NCBI GenBank assembly: GCA_944474755.1
Contig: OX104113.1
Coordinates: 55,386,074-55,450,073 of the forward strand
Source of the DNA: Limnoperna fortunei
Taxonomy: Eukaryota > Mollusca > Bivalvia > Mytilida > Modiolidae
Length of the DNA stretch: 64,000 nt
Direction: 5' to 3'
Within the stretch, counting starts at the first letter, position 1; every line of letters starts with the position of its first letter. The notes beneath the pieces were generated by a model. It worked only from the letters and a program-made list of their open reading frames with translations, made no database searches and was not told the origin of the DNA. Made by a program: the position numbers and the translations under genes. Positions 21,939-33,519 of the stretch are shown one piece after another.

Positions 21939-22470
21939 TTTAATGTCCCATTAGATGCCCTATTTTTGTATTATAAATTAGTCTATAACACACCTACAGT
22001 AAAACTGTAAATTTCTAAATTACCCTAAAGGACAAGGCCTACAAACCATTTAATTTTGAGGAATTGTCTGATGACACCTTATAGGAGCTATTGTATTTAA
22101 CCAAAATTTTTGAAGAAATATTTTGTTTTACGCAGTAACTAAAAAGCTATAACAACTAGTTTATACAAACATTTGTAGTTATGGTATAGATGTGATCAAC
22201 TTAAACATTTATGTTATTACCCTGTGTGGTGTGTAACATAACTGTATGTGTCCGTGCCCAAAACACTTCCAGTCATCAGTGTGCCTTTATATTCCTAGGT
22301 ATCAATGGTTGAAAGACTGTGTGTAATGCCATAACCTATTAGCCCTCTGGAAAGTTCTAGTTTAATCAGACAAAGAGTTTATACATATAATTTCTTTATT
22401 AAAGAATTTAATATATCAACAGTTTGGCCCTAGGGAAACACTCAGCTTTGAAATAAATTTTAATTACCTG
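21939..22470. other. Intergenic DNA, no gene recognised
   Basis: Contains another reverse-oriented core (GACACCTTATAGGAGCTATT) near 22,075. Nothing else is identified. Confidence 0.5.
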
Positions 22471-22549
22471 TCAGAGCGTCAGCTTGCAATCCTTGGATTG
22501 AAACTGCATGCCCGACAATATGCCAGTACAGGGGATATGGAGCGAGGGA

Positions 22550-22740
22550 ATTCCATTAGGGGATAAGACAAGGATCTCATCTGCAGCCCAAGTGTGCAAG
22601 GTCTGCAAGGATTCTCCAGAGGATGAGATGAGGATCTCATCTGCAGCCAGGTTATGCAAGGTCTGCAATGGGGACAGGGGGTGAGACGAGGATATTATCT
22701 GCAGCCATGTAGTGCAAGGTCTGCAATGGGGACACTGGTG
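22550..22740. repeat. Three-copy tandem repeat, about 60 bp
   Basis: CTGCAGCC recurs at 22581, 22641 and 22699 within larger repeated text (GGATCTCATCTGCAGCC and TGCAAGGTCTGCAA). The open minus-strand frame through it (LQTLH and AADEIL repeated) is short and bounded by the repeat, so it is not called as a gene. Confidence 0.75.
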
Positions 22741-24244
22741 CTGGAATGAAATTTTGTAGTAATATTCCCGAAATTGGGGGATGAATGAAATTTAAGAAAC
22801 GATCAGTGATAAAATTTCATAAAGGTCCAAAACAAAATCAATATTTATCACTGGAATGCTGAGATGTTGCCCTTGTCATGACGTATTAAAGGTTTTTGGA
22901 TGGGGTTGGTGGTGGGAAATTTTTAGAACAGCAACACTTTTGAGTCTAGCAATTTGTCTGACTACTGAAAACCAGAACACTGAATACCCAGATTGGCTAA
23001 TGGCTATACACACAGCTATTTAGTATAATATCCCTAAAATGGGAGGAGCATAACTGTTTAAGGCAGAAACCTGGTACTGATTTATGATGACAAATTCATT
23101 ACCACTAACACTGATTGTTTATTGTCATGTAAAGGATTAAGAAATGATGAAGCTCCCTGTTGAGCTTTGATGAAGCTCCCTGTTGAGCTTCAAGTTGTAA
23201 CTCAAGGTGTCAAGTGCCAAATTTTATTAATTTCACATTATATTAAAAAAAAAAAAAAAAAAAAAAATTATGGGACTTGCACGGTCCGACCAAGGGCATT
23301 AAGTTGTCGGTGTAGGACGTAAAAAACTCCCCAAGTCAGGTTATGGGACTTGTGAAATGTATTTCATGCAAACAAGTGTGGCAGTTTTTTTCTGTTTGTG
23401 TAAACATAACTTATATTTCTTAAAAGTAACTAACTGAAACTGTAAATTTCAAAAATATGGGTTCCAAGTGAGTGATTACAGGCTGATACATTGACACAAA
23501 TATACACACATAAAATTTTGGAAACTGTTAAGCACACACAAAATAAATTTTACAAGTAATAACAATAATAATTAATATACCAAACATAAATTGAAATTTT
23601 TATGTGCAAACACAGAATATTTGCAAATATTTTGTATAAAAAAGTTTTGTTCAATAACTTGTATAATCTGATTACACTATGCAAGTTGAAAATAATAAAA
23701 AGACACAGTTTTCAATTAAATTCATATTTATGTATAAAATTCCAACTGATATTCGATGACAAAATAAAAAATAATGTCACCTAAATGATTATCACCTATT
23801 AATTGTCCTTCAAGCAACATTCTTCAAAATGATCTTAACATACAAAGTTGTTGCTGTTGTGGACATAGTCAAAAATTGAAGTCTTCAAACTTACACAAGT
23901 CGGATTTATGCTTGGATCAGGAATATGAAACATAATCTTGCTAGAACCTCGTCTTATAGTACAACCTTCTGTTGATTGAACATTTCCCGCTATTATCATA
24001 CGACAACTTTTAAGTACATGGCTGTCAACTGATCTCTAGTATCGCCATCTAGTGAAGAGATAGTGACAAGATGGCGGACCTCCTGAAGTGCATTTTTTTA
24101 CAGGGTAGTAAGGCAACCGTTGGGAAATATAATAGAACATCAAGAGGCAAAAGTGTCTTTTTATTAGAAGAATAAGATATTAAATTTTCATTTTTTTTGT
24201 GAAATTTTCATTTTAAAGCATGTGGCAAACTGTTTTGAGTTTTC
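22741..24244. other. Intergenic DNA, no gene recognised
   Basis: Holds a 23-bp direct duplication (GATGAAGCTCCCTGTTGAGC, 23,155-23,205) and a poly-A run near 23,247. A short dispersed repeat follows it (about 23,270-23,345), related in inverse orientation to the retroposed piece at 29,417-29,460. An AT-rich remainder follows. The word AAGATGGCGG at about 24,069 resembles a YY1 site. Confidence 0.45.
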
Positions 24245-24500
24245 TCCCCAAACACTGGAAAGCTTGTGTGCGCTTCTCATTCACTATTAAAGATGATGCT
24301 GCTCACCTTTTCTTCAGGAGTCTTTTATCTAGTTGTGTGCAACTTTGTCACATATCGCAGATATAATTTTACAACAGCTTATGGGAGTTATCTACCATTA
24401 AATATTAGTTATAAGAGACATGTTAATAAATCTCAGGTACCAGAAGTGATACTGACCTGGGGTTTTCACTGTAGAATTGCAGGAAAAGGATTTGAAGTCA
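24245..24500 (-). repeat. Reverse-orientation fragment of chain-family element
   Basis: On the minus strand this reads like the internal and 3' part of element C: a GGTGAAAACCCCAGG-like word, GGTAGATAACTCCCATAAG, then GACAAAGTTG and AAGCGCACACAAGCTTTCC. It is diverged and lacks hairpin ends. The segment abuts the AGCTCACC-family element at 24,508. Confidence 0.55.
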
Positions 24501-24507
24501 TTTTTTT

Positions 24508-26645
24508 AGCTCACCTGACCCAAAGGGTCAGTGTGAGCTATTCTCATCACTTTGCTTCCGTCGGCGTCGTAGTCGTCTTCGTTGTCGTCAGCCGTAAACT
24601 TTTTACATTTTAATCTTCTTCTCCACAACCACTTGGCCAATTGGAGCCAAACTTGGCAGGAATGCTTATTGGGTGGTTCTTAACAAAGTTTGAGTTTTTG
24701 GTGCTGATCAAATATGAAACATGGCTGCCAGGGCCATGAATGCGTTCTGATTGGCTGAGATTCAAAAATCTTCTTCTCATAAACTGCTTCAAGGTAGTTC
24801 GTCTACTATTGAACACGTGGTCTGTCAACACTGAGATTGCGGGTTCGATTCTCACTGCAGGCAGGGTGTACTCGACTCCAATCTTAATTGACAAGGATTG
24901 CCAGTTTTCCTACTGCAGGTCGGGGGTTTTCTCTGGGTACTCCGGCTTCCTCCCCCAATAAAAACTGGACGCCATGATATAGCTGAAAAATTGCTGAAAG
25001 TGGCGTTAAACACCATCAAACAAACAAACAAACATCATAAACTGCTTGGCAGATTGATTTGAAATATTGCAGAAATGTACCTTAGATGGTCCTCTACAAA
25101 GTTTGAGTTTTTTGTGCCGATCCAAAATTCAAGATGGCCGCCATCACAGGACATAGTTTAACATAGGACCCTATAGGAAAAACATACAAACAACTTCTTC
25201 TATGAAACTGTTTCACACAATGAAGCCAAATTAAAAACGAAATGAAGGTTGCATAATTATCTTATTGTTTTGGGTTTTTCGAGCCAATTGCAAATTCAAC
25301 ATGGCTTCCAGGGATGTTAATGTGTTCTGATTGGCTGAAATTAAAAAATCTTCTTCTCATAAACTGCTTGGCAGATTGATTTGAAATATTGCATAAATGT
25401 ACCTTAGATAGTCCTCTACAAGATTTGAGTTTTGTGTGCTGATCCAAAATCCAAGATGGCCGCCATCGCAGGACATAGTTTAACATAGGACCCTATGGGA
25501 AAAACATATTAACAACTTCTTCTCTGAAACTGTTCCACACAATGAAGCCCATTAATAAGGAAATGAAGGATGGATAATTATCTTATTATTTTGGGTTTTT
25601 CCAGCCAATTGCAAATTCAACATGGCTTCCAGGGCCATTAATGCGTTCTTATTGGCTGAAATTCAAAAATCTTCTTCTCATAAACTGCTTGGCAGATTGA
25701 TTTAAAATATAGCACAAATGTACCTTATGTGGTCCTCTACAAGGTTTGAGTTTTTTGTTCCGATCCAAAATCCAAGATGGCCACCATCACAGGACATAGT
25801 TTAACATAGGACCCTATGGGAAAATTATACAAACAACTTCTTCTCTGAAACTGTTCCACACAATGAAGCCATATTATGAAGAAATGATTAATGGATTTTT
25901 ATCTTATTATTTTGAGTTTTTTGAGCCAATTGCAAATTGAACATGGCTTCCAGGGCAACTAATGGATTCTGATTGGCTGAAATTTCAAAAATCTTCTTTT
26001 TACAAACCGCTTAGCAGATTGATTTGAAATATTGCACAAATGTACCTTAGATGGTCATCTACAAAATTAGAGTTTTTTGTGGTGTTCCAAATTCCAAGAT
26101 GGCCACCACGGTGGAACACAGCTTAACATAGGACCCTATGGGAAAACCATACAAACAGCTTCTTCTCTGAAACTCAGTTCCACACAATTTAACCAAATAA
26201 TGCAGAAGTGAATCTAAGATAGTAATCTTATTATTTTAAGTATGTTTGGAGCCGATAGGAAATTCAACATGGCTGCCAGACCTGCAAATGCGTTCAGACT
26301 GGCTGAGATTTTAAAATTCGTTTTCTCAACAGCTTGGCAGATTTTAGGATATGTGATATTGTATGGTCCTCTACCAATTTTGAGTTTTTTGTTTCGATCC
26401 AAAATACAAGATTGCTGCTACTATGGAACATCACTTAACATACTAACCCATGAAAAAACATAAAAACTGCTTCTTCTCAGAAACACTCCTACTGCTGATT
26501 GTAAATTCAACATGGCAACATTCATAGAAACAGCATCTTCACATAAACTCTTTAGCATTTAATATCAAAATTTGCAAGAAAAGTCTTGTCTTAAAAAGTT
26601 TTTTTGTAAGTCAGGTGAGCGATACAGGCTCTTAAGAGCCTCTAG
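24508..26645 (+). mobile_element. AGCTCACC-family element with ~321-bp internal repeats
   Basis: The 5' end is AGCTCACCTGACCCAAAGG. The 3' end is TCAGGTGAGCGATACAGGCT followed by a palindromic AGGCTCTTAAGAGCCT and CTAG. Internal repeats have a step of about 321 bp (ACATAGTTTAACATAGGACC at 25151, 25473, 25794 and, diverged, about 26116). Each repeat carries an AAGATGGCC word and ATAGGACCCTAT. It is interrupted by a SINE at 24,790-25,034. There is no coding sequence. Confidence 0.75.
24777..25047 (+). mobile_element. tRNA-derived SINE, 5'-truncated, with 13-bp target duplication
   Basis: The inserted body, about 24,790-25,034, shares the B box GGTTCGATTCTC (24,842-24,853), the central TCCAATCTTAATTGACAAG and the tail AAAAACTGGACGCCATGATA with the minus-strand copy at 36,798, but lacks the A box. 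It ends in (CAAA)n. The host sequence TCATAAACTGCTT occurs on both sides (24,777-24,789 and 25,035-25,047), showing LINE-type target-primed insertion. Confidence 0.85.
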
Positions 26646-26684
26646 TATGTTTTCTCCTATTATAAATGTAAATTATTGTTTTTA

Positions 26685-27250
26685 GCTGATTATTGTCATC
26701 ACTTTGTGTCTGTAGGTGTTGTTGTTTGCGTCTTCTCTGAAACTGGTTAACCTATCAAAACAAAACTTACCCGCAATATTATTTAGATGGTCCTCTTAAT
26801 TGAAACTGGCTTCCTCTGCAGGACTTAGTTTAACATAGGACCCTATGGGAAAATGTTTTAAAAGGCTTTTCTCTGAAGCCGGTTAACCAATGGAAACAAA
26901 ACTTACTAGCATTATTGTTTGGATGGTCTTCTTTAAAGTTTATGTTTTTTATGCCAATCAGAAAATGTTTTAAAAGGCTTTTTCTCTGAAGCCAGTTAAC
27001 CAATGGAAACAAAACTTACTAGCTATATTGTTTGGATGGTCTTCTTTAAAGTTTATGTGTTTTATGCCAATAGGAAAATCAAAATGGCCACCACCACAGG
27101 CTTAGTTTAACACAGACCCTATGTGAACATTTTTTAAAAATCTTATTTTCTGAAAATGGAAACAAAACTTACTTGCAAAACTGTTTAGATGGTCCGCTTG
27201 TAAAGTTTATTGAAAATTACAGGACTTGGTTTAATATTAGGGAAATGCCA
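26685..27250 (+). repeat. Diverged AGCTCACC-family copy
   Basis: Begins near TTTTAGCTGATTATTGTCATC and contains repeated CCCTATGGGAAAATGTTTTA and GGATGGTCTTCTTTAAAGTT words at a spacing like that of the element at 57,139. Both ends are degraded and no coding is present. Confidence 0.55.
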
Positions 27251-27289
27251 TCTTTATTGCCTATAAAATCAGGTTACTCATAAACTACT

Positions 27290-27540
27290 AGTATTGAAGA
27301 TAGAGGCATGGGTTTGGTTTTCACTATATACCCTCTTGACCTTTGACCTTAAAAAAGGTCAAAAGGTCATGGTCAGATTCTAAATTTATAGCTCTACTTG
27401 TGTTCACTACTCCTCTTAACAATTAAAGATACAGTAAAAGGAAGGCATGTAAAATGTTGATATTTTAAAGAGGAAACTATGTTACATTTACTGAAATTGT
27501 CAGATGACTCCTTTTATGAGTTATTGCCCATAAATGATAA
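27290..27540 (-). repeat. Reverse-orientation chain-family fragment
   Basis: Contains an inverted half-site block (TTGACCTTTGACCTT then AAAAGGTCATGG) at about 27,340-27,375 and a 155-bp-type core (GACTCCTTTTATGAGTTATT) near 27,508. Order and spacing match the chain family read on the minus strand. Confidence 0.55.
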
Positions 27541-27603
27541 TTTTTTATGAAATTTGGTTCCACTTTTGGACAATTGGTCCGATACTTCTAAAAGTATATT
27601 TAA

Positions 27604-27763
27604 GAAATAATTCACGGAGGCTGTGGGTTATCATTGTTTTACCACGGGGTGACCATTTATGTCGTATTATTTTATCCCGAGCGATAGCGAGGGATAAAAT
27701 AACGACATAAATGGTCATCCCGTGGTAAAACAATGATAAATCACAGCCTCCGTGAATTATTTC
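27604..27763. mobile_element. Near-perfect 160-bp palindrome (foldback MITE)
   Basis: Arms of about 73 bp, GAAATAATTCACGGAGGCTG and its complement, flank a short centre GAGCGATAGCGAG. The arms differ at only a few positions (for instance GGGTTATC versus GATAAATC). The long half-life of such a palindrome suggests a young insertion. No target duplication is obvious and no protein is encoded. Confidence 0.75.
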
Positions 27764-27799
27764 TATTCTAATAAGACAATTACGGTACATTTATAATAT

Positions 27800-28500
27800 T
27801 TCCGTACCTATAGAAAACATCGTTTTCACCATAAATGGCTGTTCGGTCAATGTAACACACAATATATTGCAACGGATAATTATAGCGCGTGTCGCTATTT
27901 ATAAGATTAATACGTCATACGCAATTAGCTTTCCCGGTGGGACTTACAGTTTTGTAACTGGAACAGCCATTTAAAACACGCCCTCTTCAGCGCGTGTTGC
28001 TCATATATAAATCATTTTTTTACCACAGTTGTGGTCTCAAATCCTTTAAAGCACGTCATATTAGAATTTAGAACATTTCTTGGTTTTGTATAGCAGTTAA
28101 TAATAAGTTATCAAAATTTAAGAAGCTCACAATACAAAACATTATAATTTGTTCAAATTTGTTATTTAATATACACATTTATATATAAAAGTAATGACAA
28201 ATATTATTAAAAATAATTTGAGAATTGTGCATTCTTTTTAAAATATAAAAGTTGTATAGTATAATAATTTTGTCTTATTAGTTTCATTAGTTTGCAGACC
28301 ATTTTACCAGCTTTTGTCAGTTCATGCATTTGTTCGTTCTGGTTCTGAGATGAAACAGGTTCCTTTGTTGTTTGCTGGGTAGGAATTAGTGCTTCAAATT
28401 TATGTAAAATAATTAGTATAGTGCTGTAAATCTCAATAAAGAACATAAACTTGTTTTGTCTTCTATTATCATTTTAACATATCGTGTTAACTAAGAGCTT
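27800..28500. other. Intergenic DNA, no gene recognised
   Basis: AT-rich with no recognisable domain in any frame. Words such as TAGCGCGTGTCGC and CAGCGCGTGTTGC near 27,893 and 27,989 appear twice. Confidence 0.4.
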
Positions 28501-28505
28501 TTTTT

Positions 28506-28870
28506 CATGCCCCAGCGACGACATGTTGGGCATTAAGTTTTACTCATATTTCTGTCATGTCTTTCTCAGAAACCGTACGAAAGCAATTTCACAAGTTGTA
28601 CGTCCTAAGCGACTTTCTGACTTGTTGGAAAACTACTTCCTGTTTGGGACTTCATTTGTACGTACGTACGTACGTCCGTCAGTACGAATTTCCATCAAGC
28701 TTTTCTCAGAAATGTACATGAGAACAATTTGAAATTTGGCAGGGTGGTTCAGTGTCACAAGTTGTAAGTCCTAAGCAACTTTCAGACCTGTAGGAAAACT
28801 ACTTCCTGTGTGGGACTTCATTAAGCAGGGGCATCTGTGTCCCATGGACACATTCTTTGATTTTTTATAA
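28506..28870 (+). mobile_element. Short copy of the 167-bp-repeat element
   Basis: The left end ATGCCCCAGCGACGACATGT and the right end GGGGCATCTGTGTCCCATGG match the ends of the 47,700 element. Inside are about two diverged 167-bp units and a GTACGTACGTACGTACGTCC microsatellite near 28,660. It is a non-coding element with far fewer units than its relative. Confidence 0.75.
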
Positions 28871-29084
28871 TAAATTCTAAACCAAAAGCATAAATATACA
28901 TCAACTATGTGAAATAATCCCTTAAATAATCTCTTAAACACAAATAAAACATTTTATATGCATGTTGGGACCAATTAACTTAAGACAAATTAGAAATGGG
29001 ACCGATTGACCAAATTTGAGACCAATTGACTTGGGACAAATCGGAATTGGGACCTTGTATCTCCCTGGAAAGGGTTAACTTAAT

Positions 29085-29271
29085 TGTTCAGATCTATAAG
29101 AGCTACAAAATGACTTCAAAGTCAATATTGTCTGATGAACCATTTAGGAGTTATTTCCCTTGAACATTTAATCAACTTAAATTGTTTTATAAATGTAGGA
29201 GAGAAAAAATCGATAAAAAAGGAAGAATTGTCTGGTTTAGGTGAGCAATACAGGCTCCTGGGAGCCTCTAG
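29085..29271 (+). repeat. 3' fragment of an AGCTCACC-family element
   Basis: GAGCTACAAAATGACTTCAA, the GAACCATTTAGGAGTTATTT core and a terminal AGGCTCCTGGGAGCCTCTAG match the last 200 bp of the element at 54,518-56,468. The 5' part is missing. Confidence 0.7.
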
Positions 29272-29480
29272 TTTTGGTTTTTTTTTTGTTGAGCTGATTA
29301 GAAATACAACATGGTTGCCGTGCTAAGGAACATAGTTTAACATAGGACTGTATGGGAAAGACATAAAACAGCTTCTTCTAAGAAACTGTCCTTTAAATTG
29401 CTGCTGATTGGAAATTGACTTGACTTGGGGAGTTTTTTACGTCCTACACCGACAACTTAATGATTGGAAATTCAGCATGG
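29272..29480 (+). repeat. Internal AGCTCACC-family fragment with 44-bp retroposed insert
   Basis: The host part resembles repeats in the 24,508 element (ACATAGTTTAACATAGGACT). It is interrupted by 44 bp at 29,417-29,460, flanked by the duplication TGATTGGAAATT (29,405-29,416 and 29,461-29,472). The insert is the inverse of a repeat at about 23,300-23,340. Confidence 0.7.
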
Positions 29481-30349
29481 CAGTGTATATATTTAGATTT
29501 TAGGTAAATATGTTATTAATATATGCTGTTGTTGTGTGGCTATACACCAGCTGGGAGGACTAGACAATATAATTAGATTTAGTTACTTATCAGCTCATAT
29601 TACATGTATCAGTCTCAGTCACAGTGGGAGACTTCCTGACATGATAGAGCATATCTCCTTTGGTCAAGTCATTAACATATTTAACTAATTAACACATGGT
29701 AGTCACATGGCCCCTTTGTGCTGCTTCCAACATTTGAGCAGCCAATTAGTTTTAACCTGAGAGTTCACATTGACAGTCACATTTGATCTTGCATCCAGAA
29801 ATTTTCCCACCCACCACACCCTATTTTTGCTAAAGGGTGTTTAATATACAATGTACATAGAATTTTCTTTGGGGGAGGGTATTTTGTTTGTAGTGATGTA
29901 GTTAGCATTTTCTTTCTCAAACCAGTTTTGTTATTGTAAACTTTTTCTGCTTATGTATGTATCGTTGCCTTTGTGGGAGCACCACAGTAGTAAATATTCA
30001 ATTTTGTAACTTTACATAACTGCTTTGTAATATGCTGGCATTTTTATCTAATCAAGTAAACTGTGGTTGAATTTGCCCAAACCTGACTTGTGTCTTATTT
30101 TAGTTATCTAGTTAGTGTTGGAGTTTTCTCACCAAATTCTGAATATATGATACAGACAACTATGGGACTTGTTCTGTACGGTTGCTCAAACAGGCTTATA
30201 GGGTTAGAGGTCAACATGGCTTGCCTTACCCTATCATGCCATTGATACTATGTGCATAAACTGGTATACATAGAGAATCAACTAGTTTTTCCTGTTATGC
30301 GGGAGGGGCTAGGGATACATAAGCTTGGATTAATATACATAAAAACAGA
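29481..30349. other. Intergenic DNA, no gene recognised
   Basis: No ORF with a recognisable domain and no clear repeat boundary seen. Confidence 0.4.
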
Positions 30350-30464
30350 TCTTCACATAAAGTCGTTAGCATTTAATATCAAAATTTGTAAAAAAAAAAG
30401 TCATCGTTCCTAAGAAAAACTTTTGTAAGACAGGTTAGCAATACAGGCTCTCAAGAGCCTCCAG
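30350..30464 (+). repeat. 3' fragment of an AGCTCACC-family element
   Basis: Ends with CAGGTTAGCAATACAGGCTC followed by a palindromic GGCTCTCAAGAGCC and CAG, a degraded form of the family 3' end. Confidence 0.65.
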
Positions 30465-30479
30465 TGTTTTAAAGAGTGA

Positions 30480-30735
30480 ATTCCTCTCTTACAAAAAAGC
30501 TTGTGTGCAGATAAACTTTGCAACAGTAAAAGATGTCACCATGAGAGTTGTTGCAACATGGACACTATGTTAAATTTCGTGCTAAGGATTTTGACAACTT
30601 ATTATATGAGCTATTTCCCTTTACTTGTTGTAAGTTGATATTATACCATGGTAACTCATGAACCAGATGTGATAGACTTGGGGTTTGCATTATTGACCTT
30701 GAAAAAGATCACAAGAGAACCTTTCAGTTTTAACT
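30480..30735 (-). repeat. Reverse-orientation X/Y 3'-half fragment
   Basis: On the minus strand this carries the GGGAAATAGCTCATATAATA core, TTGCAACAACTC, ACATCTTTTACTGTTGC, AAAGTTTATCTGCACACAAG and CTTTTT in the same order as the X/Y 3' half. A TTGACCTTGAAAAAGATCA block replaces the usual half-site array. Confidence 0.6.
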
Positions 30736-30781
30736 AACATTTTATCATAACTGGTCATCAGATAGTCCATATATTTTTTTA

Positions 30782-31008
30782 TAACCCCGCGCTAGTGGAA
30801 TATATAGTGGGGGGGTGTTCGTCTCTTCGTCTATCTGTCTGTTACACTTTCTCTTATCTGCAACTCCACCTACAACACTGACTGGAATTGATGAAACTTT
30901 CACAGAATCTGTCACATAATCCAGGCGCACACGCCTGATATTTAACATTTTGATCAGATTAATATTTGGGATGTTTTGAAAATTGGGAAGCTGGGGTCTC
31001 AATTAGAG
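30782..31008 (-). repeat. Fragment of the CACTATATA/CCCCGC repeat family
   Basis: Inverted relative of the 3' end of the element at 62,166-63,212: CACTATATATTCC next to an ACCCCCCAC run, and GTTTCATCAATTCCA in the interior. Non-coding. Confidence 0.5.
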
Positions 31009-31341
31009 AGGCGGATTGGGGAGACCCTCTTGTTGGGGGGTTGTCAGGTCATAATACAGAAAGCCTGGCTGCGGACCATAGTGGGTAACGTGTTTGGAGA
31101 GTGCCATGCTCCTTGCACGATAAAGATCTTTTTTGTAGAATTACAAAAAGAGTAGGCTCATTGTAGCCACTACAAAAGGCTAAATTCTCCGACCATACTC
31201 AATACTCCATACTCCGTTTCAGTCAAAATTTTGTTCACTGTGTCCCATCCCACCCCATTTTCAATTGATGTATTGTTTGTCCTCAATATAGCTGAAATAC
31301 TGCTCGCTGGACGTAAAGCAAACACCCAATCAATTAGGGAG
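31009..31341 (+). repeat. Dispersed SINE-like repeat, copy 1 (GAGACCCTCTTGTTGGGG type)
   Basis: Starts GCGGATTGGGGAGACCCTCT and ends CTGCTCGCTGGACGTAAAGC plus CAATCAAT. Copies are at 32,630-33,074 and, inverted, 59,757-60,200. The antisense strand keeps an open frame of about 40 codons (CSGYNEPTLF) ending at the same stop in all three copies. Confidence 0.7.
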
Positions 31342-31858
31342 CATTGCTCACAGTTGTTTAGTTAGTTTTTAGTTGAAATTGGAAGTATGGAAAGATCCAA
31401 TTGAGGGCCATCCTTACAAGTCCAAAAGTGTCCACGAAACCCTGACAAACTTAGGTAGGAAATTCCCTGGCTAGAAGATTTTTATATGACGTCAAACCTT
31501 CAAAATATCAACTAATGAAATTGCTTGAAAGAAGTAAGTGTTTCGCTGTTGTCGTTCTTACTCATTCTTTAGTGGGAAGAAAATGTAACGCAACTAATAA
31601 ATAAGGTGGTAATAAATTATAAACACTACTGTACAAAATACACTGATTTTCACATGTCTATGCAACACATCCGTTTGGTTTTTTACAATCGACATCAGGA
31701 TATCCCCTAACCAAGTCGTAAATGAAAGCGAGCTTTTGATTGGCTACATTCAGGTATGATGTAGCAAATCAAAATAGTGACTTCTAGCCCGGGAATTTCC
31801 TATCTAAGTTTGTCAGGGTTTCGTGGACATACGTGGACACAGATACCCTGACTTGTGT
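31342..31858. other. Intergenic DNA, no gene recognised
   Basis: Contains an imperfect inverted pair, GTCCACGAAACCCTGACAAA (about 31,430) and its complement (about 31,810), framing a 400-bp segment. This may be a degraded inverted-repeat element. No coding is seen. Confidence 0.4.
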
Positions 31859-32520
31859 GGATGATTGAGGGCTTTCCCACACTTTTGTGATCTTTAGAAT
31901 TGATTTCACAATCGATTACAGAGCGTTGCTTAGCAATGAACACTTACAGTTACATAGTTTAGAATGTGACCTTGACCTTTGACCTTGAGTCTGTTTTCAA
32001 GGTGAAAGGTCATGATGGTCACTGGGGAAGACCCCATGCCCTCTATCATTAATAGTTTATGAGTTACATGTGAGAAACCAATAAGTTACATATATAATGA
32101 GAGATAAATCCTATAAGATTACTTCAAATCCTTTTCCTTCAATGTGATAAAGTTGCTACTTTAAGAGATCATCATTTTGCATGATTTTGTTTCCCTCTAT
32201 TTTTTATAGTACAGGAGGAGTAGTGAACACAAGCAGAGGTCAAAATCTGGAACTTGATCTATGACCTTGTGACAGTTTTCAAGGTCAAAGGTCATGAGGG
32301 TATGGGGTGAAAACCCCGGGTCTGTATCTTGTCTAGTTCTTGAGATTTGCTGGCATGACTTAAAACTGATATATAAAGGGAGAAAACTCCAGTAAGATGT
32401 GAAATTCTATTCTCAGTGTGTGCGCTCAACTGGACTGAAGACTTTGGAAAACTGTGCAAAGCCACATCTTTTACTGTGTCAGAGAAGAAGAGTGGTGTTA
32501 GTGGTGTTAAATCCATAACA
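31859..32520 (+). mobile_element. C-type chain element with a single 155-bp module
   Basis: Begins GAGGGCTTTCCCACACTTTT, identical in order to element C. A half-site block follows at about 31,968, then one 155-bp-type module (32,045-32,185, AGAGATAAATCCTATAAG). A second half-site block near 32,253 leads into the C-type tail (AGGGAGAAAACTCC, ATCTTTTACTGTGTCAGAG). The terminal hairpin is lost. It is a solo-module relative of the 16-unit element. Confidence 0.75.
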
Positions 32521-32629
32521 GAGATGGAAAAACCATTAATTATTAACAAATCTAAACCTGCAGTAAATTTCAAATGTCAACATCTAAATGGTGAAATGTC
32601 AAAAACACTTTAATTAAACACTTGGGTTT

Positions 32630-33074
32630 CCTGCACTCCTGACAACCAGTTTGCTGGGACCATACTGGGAGGGTTCCCAGTGCTCGACCCACAGATCAGC
32701 CCAGTGCCTCCCCAGGTGGCGGATAGGGGAGACCCTCTTGTTGGGGGGTTGTCAGGTCATAATACGGAAAACCTGACCGCGGACCATAGTGGGTAACTTG
32801 TTTGGAGAGGGCCACGCTCCTTGCACGATAAAGACCTCTTTTGTAGATTTCGAAAAAGAATAGGCTCATTGTAGCCGCTACAAAAGGCTAAATTTTCCGC
32901 CCCTACCCAAAACTCCATACTTTTCCAGTGGCAGTCAAAATTGTATTCCCTGTGACCCATCCCACCCACATTTTCCTTTGATTTATTGTTTGTTAACTTG
33001 TTCCCGTCCTGAATATAGCTGAAATACTGCTCGCTGGACGTAAAGCAGACATCCAATCAATCAATCAATCAATA
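32630..33074 (+). repeat. Dispersed SINE-like repeat, copy 2, with (AATC)n tail
   Basis: The longest copy in the window: it includes GACCATACTGGGAGGGTTCC at the left, the GAGACCCTCTTGTTGGGG core and the tail CTCGCTGGACGTAAAGCAGA followed by (CAAT)n. The simple-repeat tail suggests a retroposon. The antisense 99-codon frame belongs to the repeat. Confidence 0.7.
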
Positions 33075-33299
33075 TTTTGTTTGAGATCTTTTGTCTTACT
33101 TCCCGTTTGAAACATGTGCCCTGCAAACATGACACCAAGAATTGCTTCCAAGATCTGCTGGTGAATGTCTTTACATATTGCTTCGTCTCCCCATAGTGTT
33201 ATACAAATAACCCTGAGCTACATTTTGTGATAATTGAAGAAATGCCACTTGAGACTTTAAAGGAGAAGGCTTGTTATTATTTGATATAAGGAAAAGTCT

Positions 33300-33462
33300 G
33301 TTTGTGTTATTGCTCCAAGATTTCTAGCAATATGTTTTGCTTTGTGTTTAAATACATAATATTGAATATATTAATCATACTTAACAACACCTATTATTCA
33401 ATATTATGTATTTAAACACAAAACAAAACATATTGCTAGAAATCTTGGAGCATTACACAAAC
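33300..33462. mobile_element. Inverted-repeat (foldback) element, ~68-bp arms
   Basis: The left arm 33,300-33,368 (GTTTGTGTTATTGCTCCAAG...) is complementary to the right arm 33,395-33,462, apart from a few mismatches, across a 26-nt loop. Non-coding and MITE-like. Confidence 0.7.
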
Positions 33463-33519
33463 ATTAGCAGTTTTTGGACTGTTTTTTAAATGCCTGCAGA
33501 TATTGAGCTGAGTTTTGGT

